DNA from: Eurosta solidaginis
Taxonomy: Eukaryota; Arthropoda; Insecta; Diptera; Tephritidae
Direction: 5' to 3'
Assembly: GCF_040869045.1 (NCBI RefSeq)
Contig: NC_090322.1
Span: 168,716,672 to 168,780,671, forward strand
Length of the DNA stretch: 64,000 nt
Made by a program: the position numbers and the translations under genes. This document shows positions 1 through 12,048 of this stretch, piece by piece. Within the stretch, counting starts at the first letter, position 1. Each line of letters begins with the position of its first letter. The notes under the pieces are model-generated. The model was not told the DNA's origin and did not search any database. It saw only the letters and a program-made list of their open reading frames with translations.

Positions 1-1425
1 TCGAGATATCGCCATAAAGGTGGACCAGGTGTGACCCTAGAATGCGTTTGTACAATATGGGTATCAAACGAAAGATGTTAATGAGTATTTTAAAAGGGAG
101 TAATCCTTAGTTCCATAGGTGGACGCCGTTTCGAGATATCGCCATAAAGGTGGACCAGGGGTGACCCTAGAATTTGTTTGTACAATATGGGTATCAAAAG
201 AAAGGTGTTAATGAGTATTTTAAAAGGGAGTGATGCTTAGTTCCAGAGGTGGACACCGTTTCGAGATATCGCCATAAAGGTGGACCAGGTGTGACCCTAG
301 AATTTGTTTGTACGATATGGGTATCAAATTAAAGGTATTAATGAGGGTTTTAAAAGGGAGAGGTGGTAGTTGTATAGGTGGTCGCCTTTTCGAGATATCG
401 CCATAAAGGTGGACCAGGGGTGACTCTAGAATGCGTTTGTACGATATGGGTATCAAATGAAAGGTGTTAATGAGTATTTTAAAAGGGAGTTATCCTTAGT
501 TCCATAGGTGGACGCAGTTTCGAGATATCGCCATAAAGGTAGACCAGGGGTGACCCTAGAATTTGTTTGTACAATATGGGTATCAAAAGAAAGGTGTTAA
601 TGAGTATTTTAAAAGGGAGTAATCCTTAGTTCCATAGGTGGACGCCGTTTCGAGATATCGCCACAAAGGTGGACCAGGGGTGACCCTAGAATTTGTTTGT
701 ACAATATGGGCATCAAACGAATGGTGTTAATGGGTATTTTAAAAGGGAGTGGGCTTTAGTTCTATAGGTGGACGCCGTTTCGAAACATCGCCATAAAGGT
801 GGACCAGGGGTGACTCTAGAATGTGTTTGTACGATATGGGTATCAAATTAAAGGTATTAATGAGGGTTTTAAAAGGGAGTGGTGGTTGTTGTATAGGTGG
901 TCGCCTTTTAGAGATATCGCCATAAAGGTGGACCAGGGGTGACTCTAGAATGCGTTTGTACGATATGGGTATCAAATGAAAGGTGTTAATGAGTATTTTA
1001 AAAGGGAGTAATCCTTAGTTCCATAGGTGGACGCCGTTTCGAGATACCGCCATAAAGGTGGACCAGGGGTGACCCTAGAATTTGTTTGTACAATATGGGT
1101 ATCAAAAGAAAGGTGTTAATGAGTATTTTAAAAGGGAGTAATCCTTAGTTCCATAGGTGGACGCTGTTTCGAGATATCGCTATAAAGGTGGACCAGGGGT
1201 GACCCTAGAATTTGTTTGTACAATATGGGTATCAAAAGAAAGGTGTTAATGAGTATTTTAAAAGGGAGTAGGCCTTAGTTCTATAGGTGGACGCCGTTTC
1301 GAAATATCGCCATAAAGGTGGACCAGGGTGACTCTAGAATGTGTTTGTACGATATGGGTATCAAATTAAAGGTATTAATGAGAGTTTTAAAAGGGAGTGG
1401 TGGTAGTTGTATATGTGAAGGCGTT
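1..1425 (+). repeat. ~130-bp tandem satellite array, about 11 units
   Basis: The landmark CGAGATATCGCCATAAAGG recurs at 2, 132, 262, 391 and onward at 129-130 bp spacing. Units differ by scattered substitutions, and variant types (for example GGTGGTAGTTGTATAGG versus ATCCTTAGTTCCATAGG) alternate in blocks, suggesting multi-unit duplication. The last unit diverges (GATCGCGACCAAAATG) and leads into the body of the H1 element. Similar shorter arrays lie at about 22600-23330, 24500-25010, 14300-14560 and 28960-29230. Confidence 0.9.
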
Positions 1426-2776
1426 TTCCAGATCGCGACCAAAATGTGGACCAGGGTGACACAGAACATCATCTGTTGGATACCGCTAATTTATTTATAT
1501 ATGTAATACCTGCCAAGATTTTAAGGGTTTTTTATATCGCCCTGCGGAACTTTTTCATTTTCTTCTACTTAATATGGTAGGTGTCACAACCATTTTATAA
1601 AGTTTTTTCTAAAGTTATATTTCGTGTCAATAAACCAATCCAATTACCTCACCATGTTTCATCCCTTTTTTCGTATTTGGTATAGAATTATGGCATTTTT
1701 TTCATTTTTCGTAATTTTCGATATCGAAAAAGTGGGCGTGGTCATTGTCGGATTTCGTTCATTTTTCATACCAAAATAAAGTGAGTTCAAGTAAGTACGT
1801 GAACTAAGTTCATTAAAGATTTGTCGATTTTTGCTCAAGTTATCGTGCTAACGGCCATGCGGAAGGACAGACGAACGACTGTGTATAAAAACTGGGCGTG
1901 GCATAAACCGATTTCGCCCGTTTTCACAGAAAACAGTTAACATCATAAAATCTATGCCCCTACCAAATTTCAAAAGGATTGGTTAATTTTTGTTCGACTT
2001 ATGGCGTTAAAAGTATCCTAGACAAATTAAATGAAAAAGGGCGGAGCCACGCCCATTTTGAAATTTTCTTTTATTTTTGTATTTTGTTGTACCATGTCAT
2101 TACTGGAGTTGAATGTTGACATAATTTACTTATATACTGTAAAGATATTAAATTTTTTGTTAAAATTTTACTTAAAAAAAAAATTTTTTTTAAAAGTGGG
2201 CGTGGTACTTCTCCGATTTTGCTAATTTTTATTAGGCGTACATATAGTAATAGGAGTAACGTCCTTGCCAAATTTCATCATGATATCTTCAACGACTGAC
2301 AAATTACAGCTTGCAAAATTTATAAATTACCTTCTTTTAAAAGTGGGTGGTGCCACGCCCATTGTCCAAAATTTTACTAATTTTCTATTCTGCGTCATAA
2401 ATTCAACTCATCTACCAAGTTTCGTCGCTTTATCTGTCTTTGGTAATGAATTATCGCACTTTTTCGGTTTTACGAAATTTTCGATATCGAAAAAGTGGGC
2501 GTGGTTATAGTCCGATATCGTTCATTTTAAATAGCGATCTGAGATGAGTGCTCAGGAACCTACGTACCAAATTTCATGAAGTTACCTCAAAATTGACTCA
2601 AGTTATCGTGTTAACGGACGGACGGACGGACATGGCTCAATCAAATTTTTTTTCGATCCTGATTATTTTGATATATGGAAGTCTATATCTATCTCGATTC
2701 CTTTATATATGTACAACCAACCGTTATCAAATCAAACTTAATATACTCTGTGAGCTCTGCTCAACTGAGTATAAAA
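1..2776 (+). repeat. H1 hairpin-ended element, 5' end cut by window edge
   Basis: Right-hand part of an H1 element. It consists of a ~130-bp satellite array (about 1-1425), then a single-copy body with repeated GTGGGCGTGG / CCACGCCCA motifs, a (CGGA)n run near 2620 followed by GGACATGGCT, and the family's 3' hairpin at 2738-2776 (TATACTC stem, GAGC/GCTC inner stem, GAGTATA). The same order recurs in the elements at 14192, 22473, 24376 and 28856. No long ORF is conserved between copies, so it looks non-autonomous. It keeps an uninterrupted version (1481-1512) of the site where the Helitrons sit in the copy at 28856. Confidence 0.75.
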
Positions 2777-2896
2777 TCGGAGTGTAGTTGGTGTATATAA
2801 AAATTATGCTAAACTAAATACAAGGGCAGACTATGGACAGGTTTGTGCATTTACAAGTAATGGAAGCATCTGTGCGTGGAAGATAGTTTTAAGAAT

Positions 2897-4028
2897 AACG
2901 AGTAAGGAAGGCTAAGTTCGGTTGTAACCGAACATTATATACTCAGCGTGAGCTTCAATTGTACATTTCATTTCAGATAAATTACTTTTCTACATAACAC
3001 ATGGCACCGCCCGTTTAAAAAAGAAATGTCTCCCCATTTCCTCTTACAATAAAACTTGACAAGTGAAATATCATTGATTCAAAACTATTTTTTGCTAAGT
3101 TATAGCTTATGATTCTAGTATACGACCCTTTTAAAAATCTTTTATATAAAAGTGGGCGTGGTCTTTAACCGATCTCGCCCATTTTTCTAGAAATATTTCC
3201 TGCTATAGGGAAAATTTGTGTACCCAATTTTATTACGATCCGTTAATTTTTCTTCGAATTATGGCTCCCGAGACAAAGAAAATTGGTTAGTCATAAAAGG
3301 GGCGGTTCCACGCCCACTTTTAAAAATTTGAAGTTTTTCCTATTTACTGTTATAAATCCACTAGGGAAATGAAATACCATTGATATAAAGCTCTTTTTGC
3401 AAATATATGGCTTATTTTATTGCTCCACGACCCTTTTAAAAATCTTTTATATAAAAGTGGGCGTGGTCCTTAACCGATTTCGTTAATTTTTCTTCCAAGC
3501 ATTCTCTATAGTAAAGGCAACCTCTCTGCCGAATTTTGTTACGATGGGTTTAACGATTTTTGATTTTTGATTAATATAATTGATTTTATCACAAGTGGGC
3601 GGTCCCACGCCCATTTAAAAAATTTTTTTTTTTTAATTTTTATCAAGTCTCAATATCAGTCCACATGTCAAATTTCAACATTCTAGGTGTATTATTTACT
3701 AAATAACCAGGTTTTTTGTGTTTTCCAAAATTTTATATGTATAAAAAGTGGGCGTGGTTATCATCCGATTTCGCTCATATTCAACACCAATCTATTCTGG
3801 GTCCAGATAAGCTCGTGTAGCAAATTTGGTGAAGATATCTCAATATTTACTCAAGTTATCGTGTTAACGGACGCACGGACATGGCGCAATAAATTTTTTT
3901 TTTTTCGATACTGATGATTTTGATATATAGAAGTCTATATCTATCTCGATTCCTTTATACCTGTACAACCAACCGTCATCGAATCGAAGTTAATATACTC
4001 TGTGTGCTAAGCACGCTGAGTATAAAAA
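2897..4028 (+). repeat. H1-family element, satellite-free variant
   Basis: Starts AACGAGTAAGGAAGGCTAAG with the GTTCGGTT/AACCGAAC hairpin and ends TTAATATACTC...GAGTATAAAAA. It lacks the 130-bp array. Its 5' inner repeat ATACTCAGCGTG (2939-2950) is the exact reverse complement of CACGCTGAGTAT (4012-4023), whereas the satellite-bearing copies use CAGCTGAG at these positions. The body contains three blocks with inverted GTGGGCG...CGCCCAC motifs. No coding capacity seen. Confidence 0.75.
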
Positions 4029-4050
4029 CGTACACCACCACCACCATTAT

Positions 4051-4335
4051 CATTAATTGGCGTTTAACCGCCTAAGCGATTTTGGTTATTGTGTAAGAAG
4101 ACTCGTCAGTTATCCCTGTTTCGCGATAACTGACGCCAATTTGGAGCATCAAGTGTGCCCAAGTCTTCTTCTACCTACATCTCTCAATTTCCATACTTAT
4201 AACTTGTTCTCATTTATTGCAAGACTCACTTTGTTTTGCCTCTTTATCTTATCCAGAGAAAACAGAACTCACAGCGGTTTTTATGAGGCCAATAATATCA
4301 ATATCATCTGCATACCACAGAACCCGTTAAAACCC
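4051..4335 (-). pseudogene. RTE retrotransposon fragment with internal deletion
   Basis: On the minus strand this matches two separated parts of the RTE element at 60972-64000. The 3'-terminal part (AATTGGCG.TTAACCG.CTAA, as at about 60990) is joined to the segment encoding the YADD region (CAGAACTCACAGCGG... and ATATCAATATCATC, as at about 61748). The roughly 600 bp between them in the larger copy are mostly missing. Too short and diverged to code. A CACCACCACCATTATCATT stretch replaces the (TTAC)n tail. Confidence 0.7.
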
Positions 4336-4499
4336 TTTGATTGAATCGAATCGAATGAGTGGATCAATTAGCCAGAGTTGCTTATCGAGCCAAATATAAA
4401 TATTTGAAGTCTCAATTTGAAGATAACCTTTCCAGATCTTGCAAAAGATTTTTGACGTGTTTTAGCTATACAGCACATTTAACACAAGGAAGGTATGCT

Positions 4500-4862
4500 G
4501 GCCGCCATGGTGTGGTGGTACCATCCTCCGCCTACCACACCGAAGATCTTGGGTATACACCCTGGGCAAAGCAACATCAAATTTTTTGAAACAAGTTTTT
4601 TCAATTGGAAAAAAGTTGTTATAAGCGGGCCGCCCCTCGGCAGTGGCAAGCACTCCGAGTATATTTTTGCCATGAGAAGCTTCTCAGTGGAAACTCATCT
4701 GCCTTGCAGATGCCGTTCGGAGTTGCCATAAAAAATGTAGGTCCTGTCCCGCTATTTTGCAGGAAAAATTAGAAGGGGGCGCCACGAAATCGGAAAAGAA
4801 ACTTGGCTAAAATCTCCACGGGGCTAGCGCGCCTTTCATTTCTTATTTATTTTAATTTAAGG
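4500..4862 (+). mobile_element. tRNA-derived SINE copy
   Basis: Head GGCCGCCATGGTGTGGTGGT followed by CGCCTACCACACCGAAGATC is tRNA-like; the B-box region is damaged here (GGGTATACACC instead of GGTTCAnnCC). Then come GGGCAAAGCAACATCAAA, a T-rich spacer, the conserved body (CTTGCAGATGCCGTTCGGAG, near 4700) and an AT-rich tail. Eight independent copies lie in the window on both strands. Transcription by RNA polymerase III is inferred from the A/B-box layout. Confidence 0.8.
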
Positions 4863-5035
4863 TATGGCTGTCATAAGATACCAAAACAATCTAAATCCCG
4901 TACTCGGTATTGTGCGCTTATGTTAGCTTCAGTTTTATGTTTTATGTTTTGGACTAGTGGCTTATTACTGGGTATAGCCCTCCACATCAATCACGTTCAT
5001 TTGTCGAGTGGTTAACCCGGCTCTAACAAAGTAAC

Positions 5036-5205
5036 GGGTTCAAAAAAGTACATACCTGGGTCTAAAAAATCGGTTCTTAAAAAACGTCGAGTTAAAAAAG
5101 TACTTGGTTCTTAAAAAATATCTGGGTAAAAAAAGTCCCCGGTACTAAAAAAAAGTATACGGTCAAGAGAGTGCCCGGTATTAAAAAATTAGTCGGATGC
5201 AAAAA
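5036..5205. repeat. Degenerate short-period repeat, ~17-19 bp
   Basis: About ten imperfect units alternate a GGT/CGGT start with an A-run and a GTAC-like end (GGTTCTTAAAAAA, GGTACTAAAAAAAAG, GGTATTAAAAAATTAG). It runs directly into the A-rich tail of the inverted SINE that follows and may be a diverged expansion of that tail. Confidence 0.6.
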
Positions 5206-5405
5206 AATAAAAAAAAAATAAATATAAGGCGCGATAACCTCCGAAGAGATTTTAGACCGAGCTTCTCTTCCAATTTGCGTCGTGCTCCTTTTTAATTTTT
5301 CATACAAATTGGCGGGACGGGACCTACATTTTTTATAGCAACTCCGAACGGCATCTGCAAGGCAGATGAGTTTTCACTGAGAGTTTTTCATGGCAGATGG
5401 CCGCT
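5206..5405 (-). mobile_element. SINE copy, truncated (3' half only)
   Basis: Minus-strand copy: tail, the GGCGCGATAACCTCCGAAGAG block and the body up to CATGGCAGATGGCCGCTGC. The tRNA-like head is missing, consistent with 5' truncation or a later deletion. Confidence 0.8.
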
Positions 5406-5774
5406 GCAAACAAAAAAATACCCGGTTCAGTGCAAGTGACAAGGGTAAACGCTCGTTTTATAATAAACTAGAAATCAGATACGATTACTGCTCTCCCGAT
5501 GACGTCTAATTCAGTTTCTAGAAACAAACATCCCATAACGTGTTGAGACCGATTGACTTTGCCGCCTGTCGAAATGAGATCAAACGGAGTACCTGGTTCC
5601 AACATCTGTTAATCAAAGCCAACGAAACCAAATGGATCAAGTCGTAAGAAAAATATTGACTAAAGTTTTTGCAAACCGGAAAAAATGACACCATGGGTAA
5701 TGTCACGGTGACTAGGAAAGAAAGGACGCTGCCTAGAGGAGCCCGCTGCGTTAGGGCGCATAACAGCAACAGTG

Positions 5775-6040
5775 CTTCGCTGCTGACTACAGCATTTTCA
5801 TCTACACCAACGGTTCTAAGTTAAACTGCAGGGTTGGAAGAGTGGTCTGTTCTAAAGATCGAAATCTGCTACCCCTTTTCAGACTACCTGATCATTGTAG
5901 TACCTTTCAGGCTGAACTGTTGCCAATCTCTTTAGGAGATAGCCCACTTGAACTGCTTACAACTCACATGGGTCCCGGGAGACAGGGACATTGCAGGAAA
6001 TTGTGTTGCAGGGCACGAACATATTTTTCCTGACAAAGAA
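5775..6040 (+). pseudogene. Degenerate RNase H fragment of an I/R1/LOA-like retrotransposon
   Basis: Plus-strand translation gives an IYTNGSKL motif near 5798 (RNase H families have an YTDGSK-type first acidic motif, here D to N), then FRLPDHCSTFQAELLPI near 5880-5930 (the second acidic E motif). The frame then breaks by stops and shifts. Homologous-looking but unreadable sequence may continue to about 6440. LOA/I-group non-LTR elements carry RNase H after RT; here the RNase H piece lies upstream of the RT piece at 8085, so the two are separate fragments or were rearranged. Confidence 0.55.
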
Positions 6041-6479
6041 CTCTTAGGTATACAGTTAATTACATGCATGCCAATGCTAAATAGTTCATGAATTGAGCAC
6101 TGTCTTGCTATGCATGCAAAAATGCTAGGAGTGCCATATCGCCGATGCTGTAAGAGCTGGAAAGACGACGAAGAGTAGGAATCGTTGGATAACCGCAACA
6201 GTCCAGTGTCAAGTAGCTCCAGACAGTGCTGTTTAGAAGCTCATCAATGACATCAAGGGCTTGGCAGCCTTTATCAGGTCCTCAAAATGGTTCGAAGAAG
6301 AAGGGATAATGGTGTATGGCCTATGTGTTCCCCCGCGGCAGCCACTTTAGTTTATTCTTACCTAGTGCCTACCGTCGAACAGGATAAACTAAAAGGATCG
6401 CGACGCTTATTGGAAGAGAAGCTCGGCCTACAACTCTTCGGAGTTTAATTGTGTCAAGTATTTATTTTGATTTAAATTC

Positions 6480-7017
6480 ATCAATAGAAAACAGCGAATT
6501 TCTCAGACACGGATTCTAAAGGTCTTTAAAGGGGGTAAAGGTCGTTTCGTCGGACAACAAACTGTTAAAAGTGTCGGTTGCAAGCACTCCGAGTGGATGG
6601 AGTTAGAACTAGTACCTTCTCTTAAAGCGATAGTTCTGCTCAAGTTGGAACTAGTGTGATTCGCTGAATGATAAGAAAGATGGTTCCGATATAGCAGGCA
6701 TAGTTTGGTGGATAGCCGTTCTAGCGAATTGAGCAAAGAACTCAAAAATTCGAGTCGACCGAAATGCAAATGTCTCACTCTATTCTGATGCTGTTAGACA
6801 TAGTCGGTAATTGTACGTTAATTCGATCAATTCTGATTGTGTGCCCGGGTTCAGCTGATTTCCTGGATAACTCATCGCTGTCTTTATTTGAAAGCCAGAT
6901 AAGTATTCCCGTCGTTATTTAAGAAATGCACTGACGTCTCTTCCCAATTCGCCATATTGATTTCTACATAATTTTGCACCTGACTCAAATCCTTCGAGTG
7001 CAATTTTTGTTGGCTTG
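6480..7017. other. No feature assigned
   Basis: Short broken frames only; it may be further decayed retrotransposon sequence, but I can match nothing. Confidence 0.4.
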
Positions 7018-7019
7018 TA

Positions 7020-7310
7020 GCGGCCCCGTGGTGTGCTGGTACCTTGGTACACCTACCACACCATCTGTTTTGGGTTCAAAACACTGAAAAGCAACACCAA
7101 AGTATTTAGAAAACATTTTTTTCAATTTGAAAAAGATTCTTCTGAGCAGCAGTGGTTTGTCAAATACTCTGTTTGTAGTTTTACCATTAAAGGCTTCTCA
7201 GCAAAAATCCATCTGTTTGCAGATACCGTTCTGGGTCTGCATAAAACATGTAGGCCCTAATTCCTTCGGAGGCAAATCGCGTCTTGTGTTTTTTTGTAAT
7301 AGCTCAGCTT
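7020..7310 (+). mobile_element. SINE copy, diverged
   Basis: GCGGCCCCGTGGTGTGCTGG head, an intact-looking B box (GGGTTCAAAACAC), AAAAGCAACACCAAAG, and the body motif AGGCTTCTCAGCAAAAATCC. The 3' end fades out near 7310. Confidence 0.75.
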
Positions 7311-8084
7311 TTAGTATTCACGCCAATCTTAAGCTTTATATAAAGCCTTTTAATAAAATCAATTTAAATCAACTTGACTGCCACACCATACTATGTACGT
7401 TTTCGAATTTCATAATATTCTGTTATCATGGCAAGTGATTACCACAAGCTCAAGTTTACAGTGTTAAGTTACTTATCCACTTACATTTTACAAGCACTTA
7501 CCTACCTACGAACAACGGCAGCTCGGGTTTCACTGAAGTCACTTTTGGTGTCTTGACATACTTTTACTTCATTCCTGCCAAAAGCACCCACGACTTTATG
7601 AACTCTAATTCTTCCGAATATCTAAGCAGCTACATAAATTGCAGACTAAATTTAATAAGTACCATAGAGTTCAGCTACGCTTAAGGGGAATCTTAAGCTG
7701 TCAACTTTAAGCATTTGACAAAAATCTATGAACATTTTAAAACGCTTCGCCTTGTCACGCAGCATATTGAAGTCCAACAAAGCAATGCATGTAATTCCTG
7801 TTGTATGTGTGTAACATGCGTTATGTAGTTGCAGCTGAAAACTTCTACATTCTCATTTGATCAGTATTTGCATATTGTCATCGTCACCGACTCCAACAAA
7901 GTCAGTTAAAATCAACGCGTGGCGAAGCTGAAAATTGCATATAACTAACGGCACATGTCTTCATGTGGGCGTTGAGACGTGGTGATACTTGCGGCTATCA
8001 TGCATTGCGTATTTTTAATGTGTGATTACGAGATCAAAAAGACACTTATGGGTAAACTTCTTTGCAAACGTGCAAGGGCGCAAC
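7311..8084. other. No feature assigned
   Basis: AT-rich sequence with no long frame, no recognised repeat and no RNA gene. Confidence 0.4.
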
Positions 8085-9370
8085 GCATACGCTAGGCTGA
8101 GGAAGATCATCTCGAGGCATCCAGCTCCAATGGGGTACCTGAGAGATGTGAATGGAAGCTAGGATTGTTATTGGCGCTTATTTCCCAGATGTCGCCGTTG
8201 CGCAGGGATATGTTTCGCTGCCCGCGATTGCCTGCCCAAGAAAAATGTCATCCACCCCCCTTGAGTAATGCCAACTTACATGGGTCATTAACTCTTATGA
8301 ATCTCCGGGGCTGGATGGAATATTTCCTCTGGAACTTCACAAATACTTGGAAGTTTCTTGTTGCTGGCTGGCTCCAATTTAGGCCAACTGTCTCCGCTTG
8401 GGCTATGTTCCCAAGTCTTGAAATTTGGTCAAGGTAACCTTCATTCTAAAAGTGGGAAAAAACTCTCACGTATCTGGCTAAGACTTTATACAAATCAGCC
8501 TATCCTCGTTTATTTTAAGAACGCCGGAATGCCTGATTGATTTTAACGTAATGGGAGGGGCTGAATTTCTTCAGAGCGGCGTTCGGCAACTTGACACGCC
8601 TATTGTAAGTGTTGATCTAAGAAAACAACTCCGCACTTATTTGTCAAACTGGTAGAGGGTTCCTTCGCGAAAAAAGAATTTGTCAGAAAATGTGAGAAAA
8701 AACACGCCACAGGGGAGTGTTATTTCTCCTCTGCTTTAGGTCGTGGTAATGTACTACCTGCTTCAAGATCTTGAGAGTAGGGGCTGCCACCTCGCAATTC
8801 TTGTCGGGGGTAAATATTTGAATACCTTGAGGGACGTTTTACAGGGTTACCTGTGTTTCATAATCAGGCGATCGGAATCATGCGTATTAGATATCAATCC
8901 TAACAAAACGGTGGTCGTTTTGTTTGCGCGGAGGTACAAGGTTGCTGAATTTAGGCCACCCTCTTTTGAATGAGTACCGCTGGTGCTGTCTGACAGGGTA
9001 AAGTATTATTCTTGACGTTAAGCTGTCGTGGAAGTTTAATGTGGGGGAGCGGAATATGAATTCGATTGCCTCATACTGCTCTCTTGAGACAATTGGGAAA
9101 CGCTGGGGGCTCTCTCCAAGTTTGGTACATTGTCTTACGATATAACGGTGAAGCCGATGCTATTCGATTGAGTTGTGGTTTGATGGATAGTAGTATACAC
9201 TGCTGTCGCGATCAAAAGCTAAGAAACAGTACCGCGATTTAGATGGTTGTAATAAGCTGGGACCATACTGAAATGCTGAATTTGTACCCTGTCGACATTG
9301 TAAGCAAAATGGCTGCAGACCGAGCAGCAATACAGCTTCAGGTCTCGGGATATAAGCTTGTGCTACTGGA
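8085..9370 (+). pseudogene. Decayed R1/LOA-like reverse transcriptase fragment
   Basis: Translation across frames recovers ordered RT blocks: SPGLDGIFP (fingers, near 8305), LRLGYVPKS...LVKVTF (near 8400), ISLSSF near 8500, then NTPQGSVISPLL near 8712 (palm B-type motif). Next come LQDLESRGCHLA and INPNKTVVVLFARRYKVAEF (near 8895-8950). The YADD-bearing stretch expected between CHLA and GKYLNTLRD is deleted, so the catalytic core is lost. Thumb-like sequence (VLSDRVKYYS, then VDIVSKMAADRAAIQLQ near 9293) follows in shifted frames. Numerous stops and frameshifts mark an old, dead copy. R1/LOA placement is by similarity of motif wording only. Confidence 0.65.
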
Positions 9371-9419
9371 AGGACGGACTACTGTGCGCCTGCTTCGATC
9401 GTGTAGCGTCTACTCCCTG

Positions 9420-10135
9420 ATTCGGTATATAGTAAAAATCTGGTCTAGAGTAGATATGCAAAGTCTGAAGTGCCACAGATAAGGTCCAATCAGTTCATCG
9501 ATTGTGAGCATCGGCCTTCCGCAGACTACGCTATATAAAACCTTATATGCGATATTAAGCACGACCCTTCTGCGGTAATACGGTTGAGAATAAGTGCTCC
9601 CTCCACAACTTAGATACCGTCTGTACGATGGTTACAACTTCGCTTTTATCATTCTTGCGAAATTGCAGAAATTTGCCTCTGTTCTGAAACCTTCCGTCAT
9701 CTGCTGGGTTTTTTGGCAGTATTTTCGAGCGTTATTCCTAATACTAATAATTGGCATCTGAAGCTCATTACATTCACTACGTTCTGTTTTATGTTTCTTT
9801 CTTCTAAGTAAGCGCCTCTTTTTGTCTTCGTATGAAATATACGAATATACCACAAGTTGTTTGTTTTTCTTGGTATCACTGGAAACCTATAGTCTCCGCA
9901 CGGGAGGTAGGGTGTTGGTAAGAAAAGTGATCCCACCCAATTTCACTAGGCCTGCCGTCGATCACGGAGAGGTCAATTGAGTTTCATGTTAATTGATTAG
10001 GGTACAGCTAAGTATATCTTTTTATGCTGAAACCTTGTACAACAGCTGAACAAAGACGGTGAACCCTAAGCCCGTATAGGCTGAATTTTCTAATTGCAGG
10101 ACGAAACATCCCTTACTCCCCCACGGAGGTGTTAA
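9420..10135 (-). pseudogene. Decayed RTE fragment (endonuclease/RT linker region)
   Basis: Colinear with the RTE copy at 60972-64000: GGTCCAATCAG...CTTATATGCGATATTAAG (near 9485-9560, as at about 62205-62280), RNNARKYCQKTQQMTEGF (9700-9760 region, as at about 62690-62760), TATCTTTTTATG (near 10018, as at 63340) and TAGGCTGAATTTTC (near 10077, as at 63436). Divergence is high and frames are broken, so it is much older than the 61-64 kb copy. Confidence 0.65.
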
Positions 10136-11693
10136 ATATGCCAGACATGGTTTTTATTTAGAGGCAAGGACGGGGATTATATTTCTTTTATGACTGTTAT
10201 ACAATCAGTCGGTCTGATCCTGTATTGGGTTGATATCCTGGCTACTCATTATAGTCACATAACATAAAATGAATGTTGCCGAGATATTTAGAGACTGCTC
10301 AGAGGCGTTCGGAAGCAGTTTCTTTTATCGGCGCAAGTTAGTGGCTCGAACAAAACTTGAATGAACCGAAAAACGTATGAAGTAGTTTGCAGCCCTGATT
10401 ATAGCACAGATTTTCTTGTAGGTATGTAAAGCAAATATAGTTGTATGAGCACACAAGCTACACATTTAATAAGCCCCTATGAATGAATGTGCAACTTCCG
10501 AAGTATAACAGTTCAAGTAGTGGAGTTTGATGTTGGCTAAATTTAAGCACGCATATTGTGATGTATGTTTGTATGTGTATAAACTTAAATATAAGGGCAA
10601 ATATCGTAAATACTGCCTGAAGCTATCAAAAGCGCAAAAGCCTTTGTTATATTACAATCAACTACATACAGCAAACTTCATATATACATATATATTTACA
10701 TATTTACGTACAAACATGCAACTTAAAGTTAATTTCGCTGTAATGTTTACACACGTAATGTGCCTATATGCTCAGCGAAAAGCGGAAACGGAAACTTATA
10801 CCACAGGCGATTCAGGTCTGTTTTGTATTCCCATTCGGTTTAAAAAGTAAACTTGATTCTGATTTCCACTCACTCTCTACCTCTCTGTTGCGTGTTATTT
10901 GTTTGAACCGCTATATTTTCGATTGCTAAATCTATTGCTGGCGTATGATTGGTAATCGAACTTGGAAAGCCCAAAGCTGTTGAATAAATAAATATGAAAG
11001 GGATATTAGTTTGTGTTATGTATGTATGTCGCCTACGGACTCAGAAACCACTCAGCTAAATTAGTTAAAATTTCCACGATAGCTTCACAGCATTATGAAA
11101 AAACTCATACAATGCTTTTGTTTTTTTTTTTCGGGGAAAAATTTGCTTAGATGTGGAGCATTAGTATGTAGGTAGCTTTTTTCGTGAAGTTGACCAAGCA
11201 GCAATTTACTTCAAACATTTTTTTGTGACATGGAAATGGTAAGGAGAGGGTGCGGAAAAGAATGAGGTTCAAAACGAGAGGATCGAATAGGAGAAGGAAA
11301 TAACCACTTCTTGGAAACTACATGAGGATAAGTGGTTAAACCAAAGTTGCGCAGAACAACGCCTACAGCTTTGTAAGTCTATGCTAGCGGACTACGCGGG
11401 ATCTATTCTACCCGAAACTTGGTTTCATGCATTTCGCTTTCTCACTTTCTAGGCGTAACGTGTGGGAGTAATATGATATATGGGGAATACAGAATGTAAG
11501 TGTAGGGTAGGTCAGTCTAAGTACGGTGGCCTTTGCTGCAATTAGGTGGAAGAGGCTCTCATGAGCAATTTGGTGAATAGCAGCGTGATATCAATGTTTT
11601 ATATTATAAAAAGGCAACGATTTCCTACGTGGATTCCATCCCCACCAAGATAATCACGCCATGTTCTTGAAAAAACCTCGCAGTTAAGCATGA
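10136..11693. other. No feature assigned
   Basis: Contains an open frame at 10527-10850 with low-complexity, TA/TG-rich composition that I do not regard as a gene, a dinucleotide-like ATATAC/ATAT patch near 10680, and otherwise unique AT-rich sequence. Confidence 0.4.
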
Positions 11694-12048
11694 GCGGCTG
11701 CCGCGGTGTGGTGGTAGGGTGCACCGCCTACCACACCGAAGATCCTGGGTTCAGCTCCCCGGCAAAGCAACACCAAAAATAAGAGTTTTAAGTTAATTTT
11801 TTTCAACTAGAAACAATTTTCTAAGCTGGGTCGCAATATTGGTAGACAGTCCGAGTTTATTTCTGCCATGAAAATCTTTTCAGTGAAAACTCAGCTGCCT
11901 TGCAGATGCCGTCCGTAGTCGGCGCAAAACATGTAGGACCAGTCCCCGCAATTTACAGAAAATAATTAAAAAGGAGCACGACGCAAATGGGAACAGTAGC
12001 TCGGCCTTCTCCTTCGGAGGTATTTATTTACTTATATCTATTTTAAGA
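11694..12048 (+). mobile_element. SINE copy, nearly complete
   Basis: CGGCTGCCGCGGTGTGGTGG head, A-box-like GTGGTAGGGTG near 11711, B-box GGTTCAGCTCC at 11748-11758, CCGGCAAAGCAACACC, body with CTTGCAGATGCCGTCCGTAG, and a TTCGGAGGTATTTATTTAC tail end. Confidence 0.85.

Noticed and set aside
1..1425. Regularly spaced repeats that could be mistaken for a CRISPR array
   Set aside because: The whole 130-bp unit is repeated with no unique spacers, and it lies in eukaryotic transposon-rich DNA.
10527..10850. 107-residue open frame
   Set aside because: Composition is simple and AT-driven, with no signal peptide, domain or promoter and no second copy to show constraint.
11711..11758. A tRNA gene (A and B boxes at proper spacing)
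   Set aside because: No cloverleaf acceptor stem closes; the unit is the head of a ~355-bp SINE repeated elsewhere.
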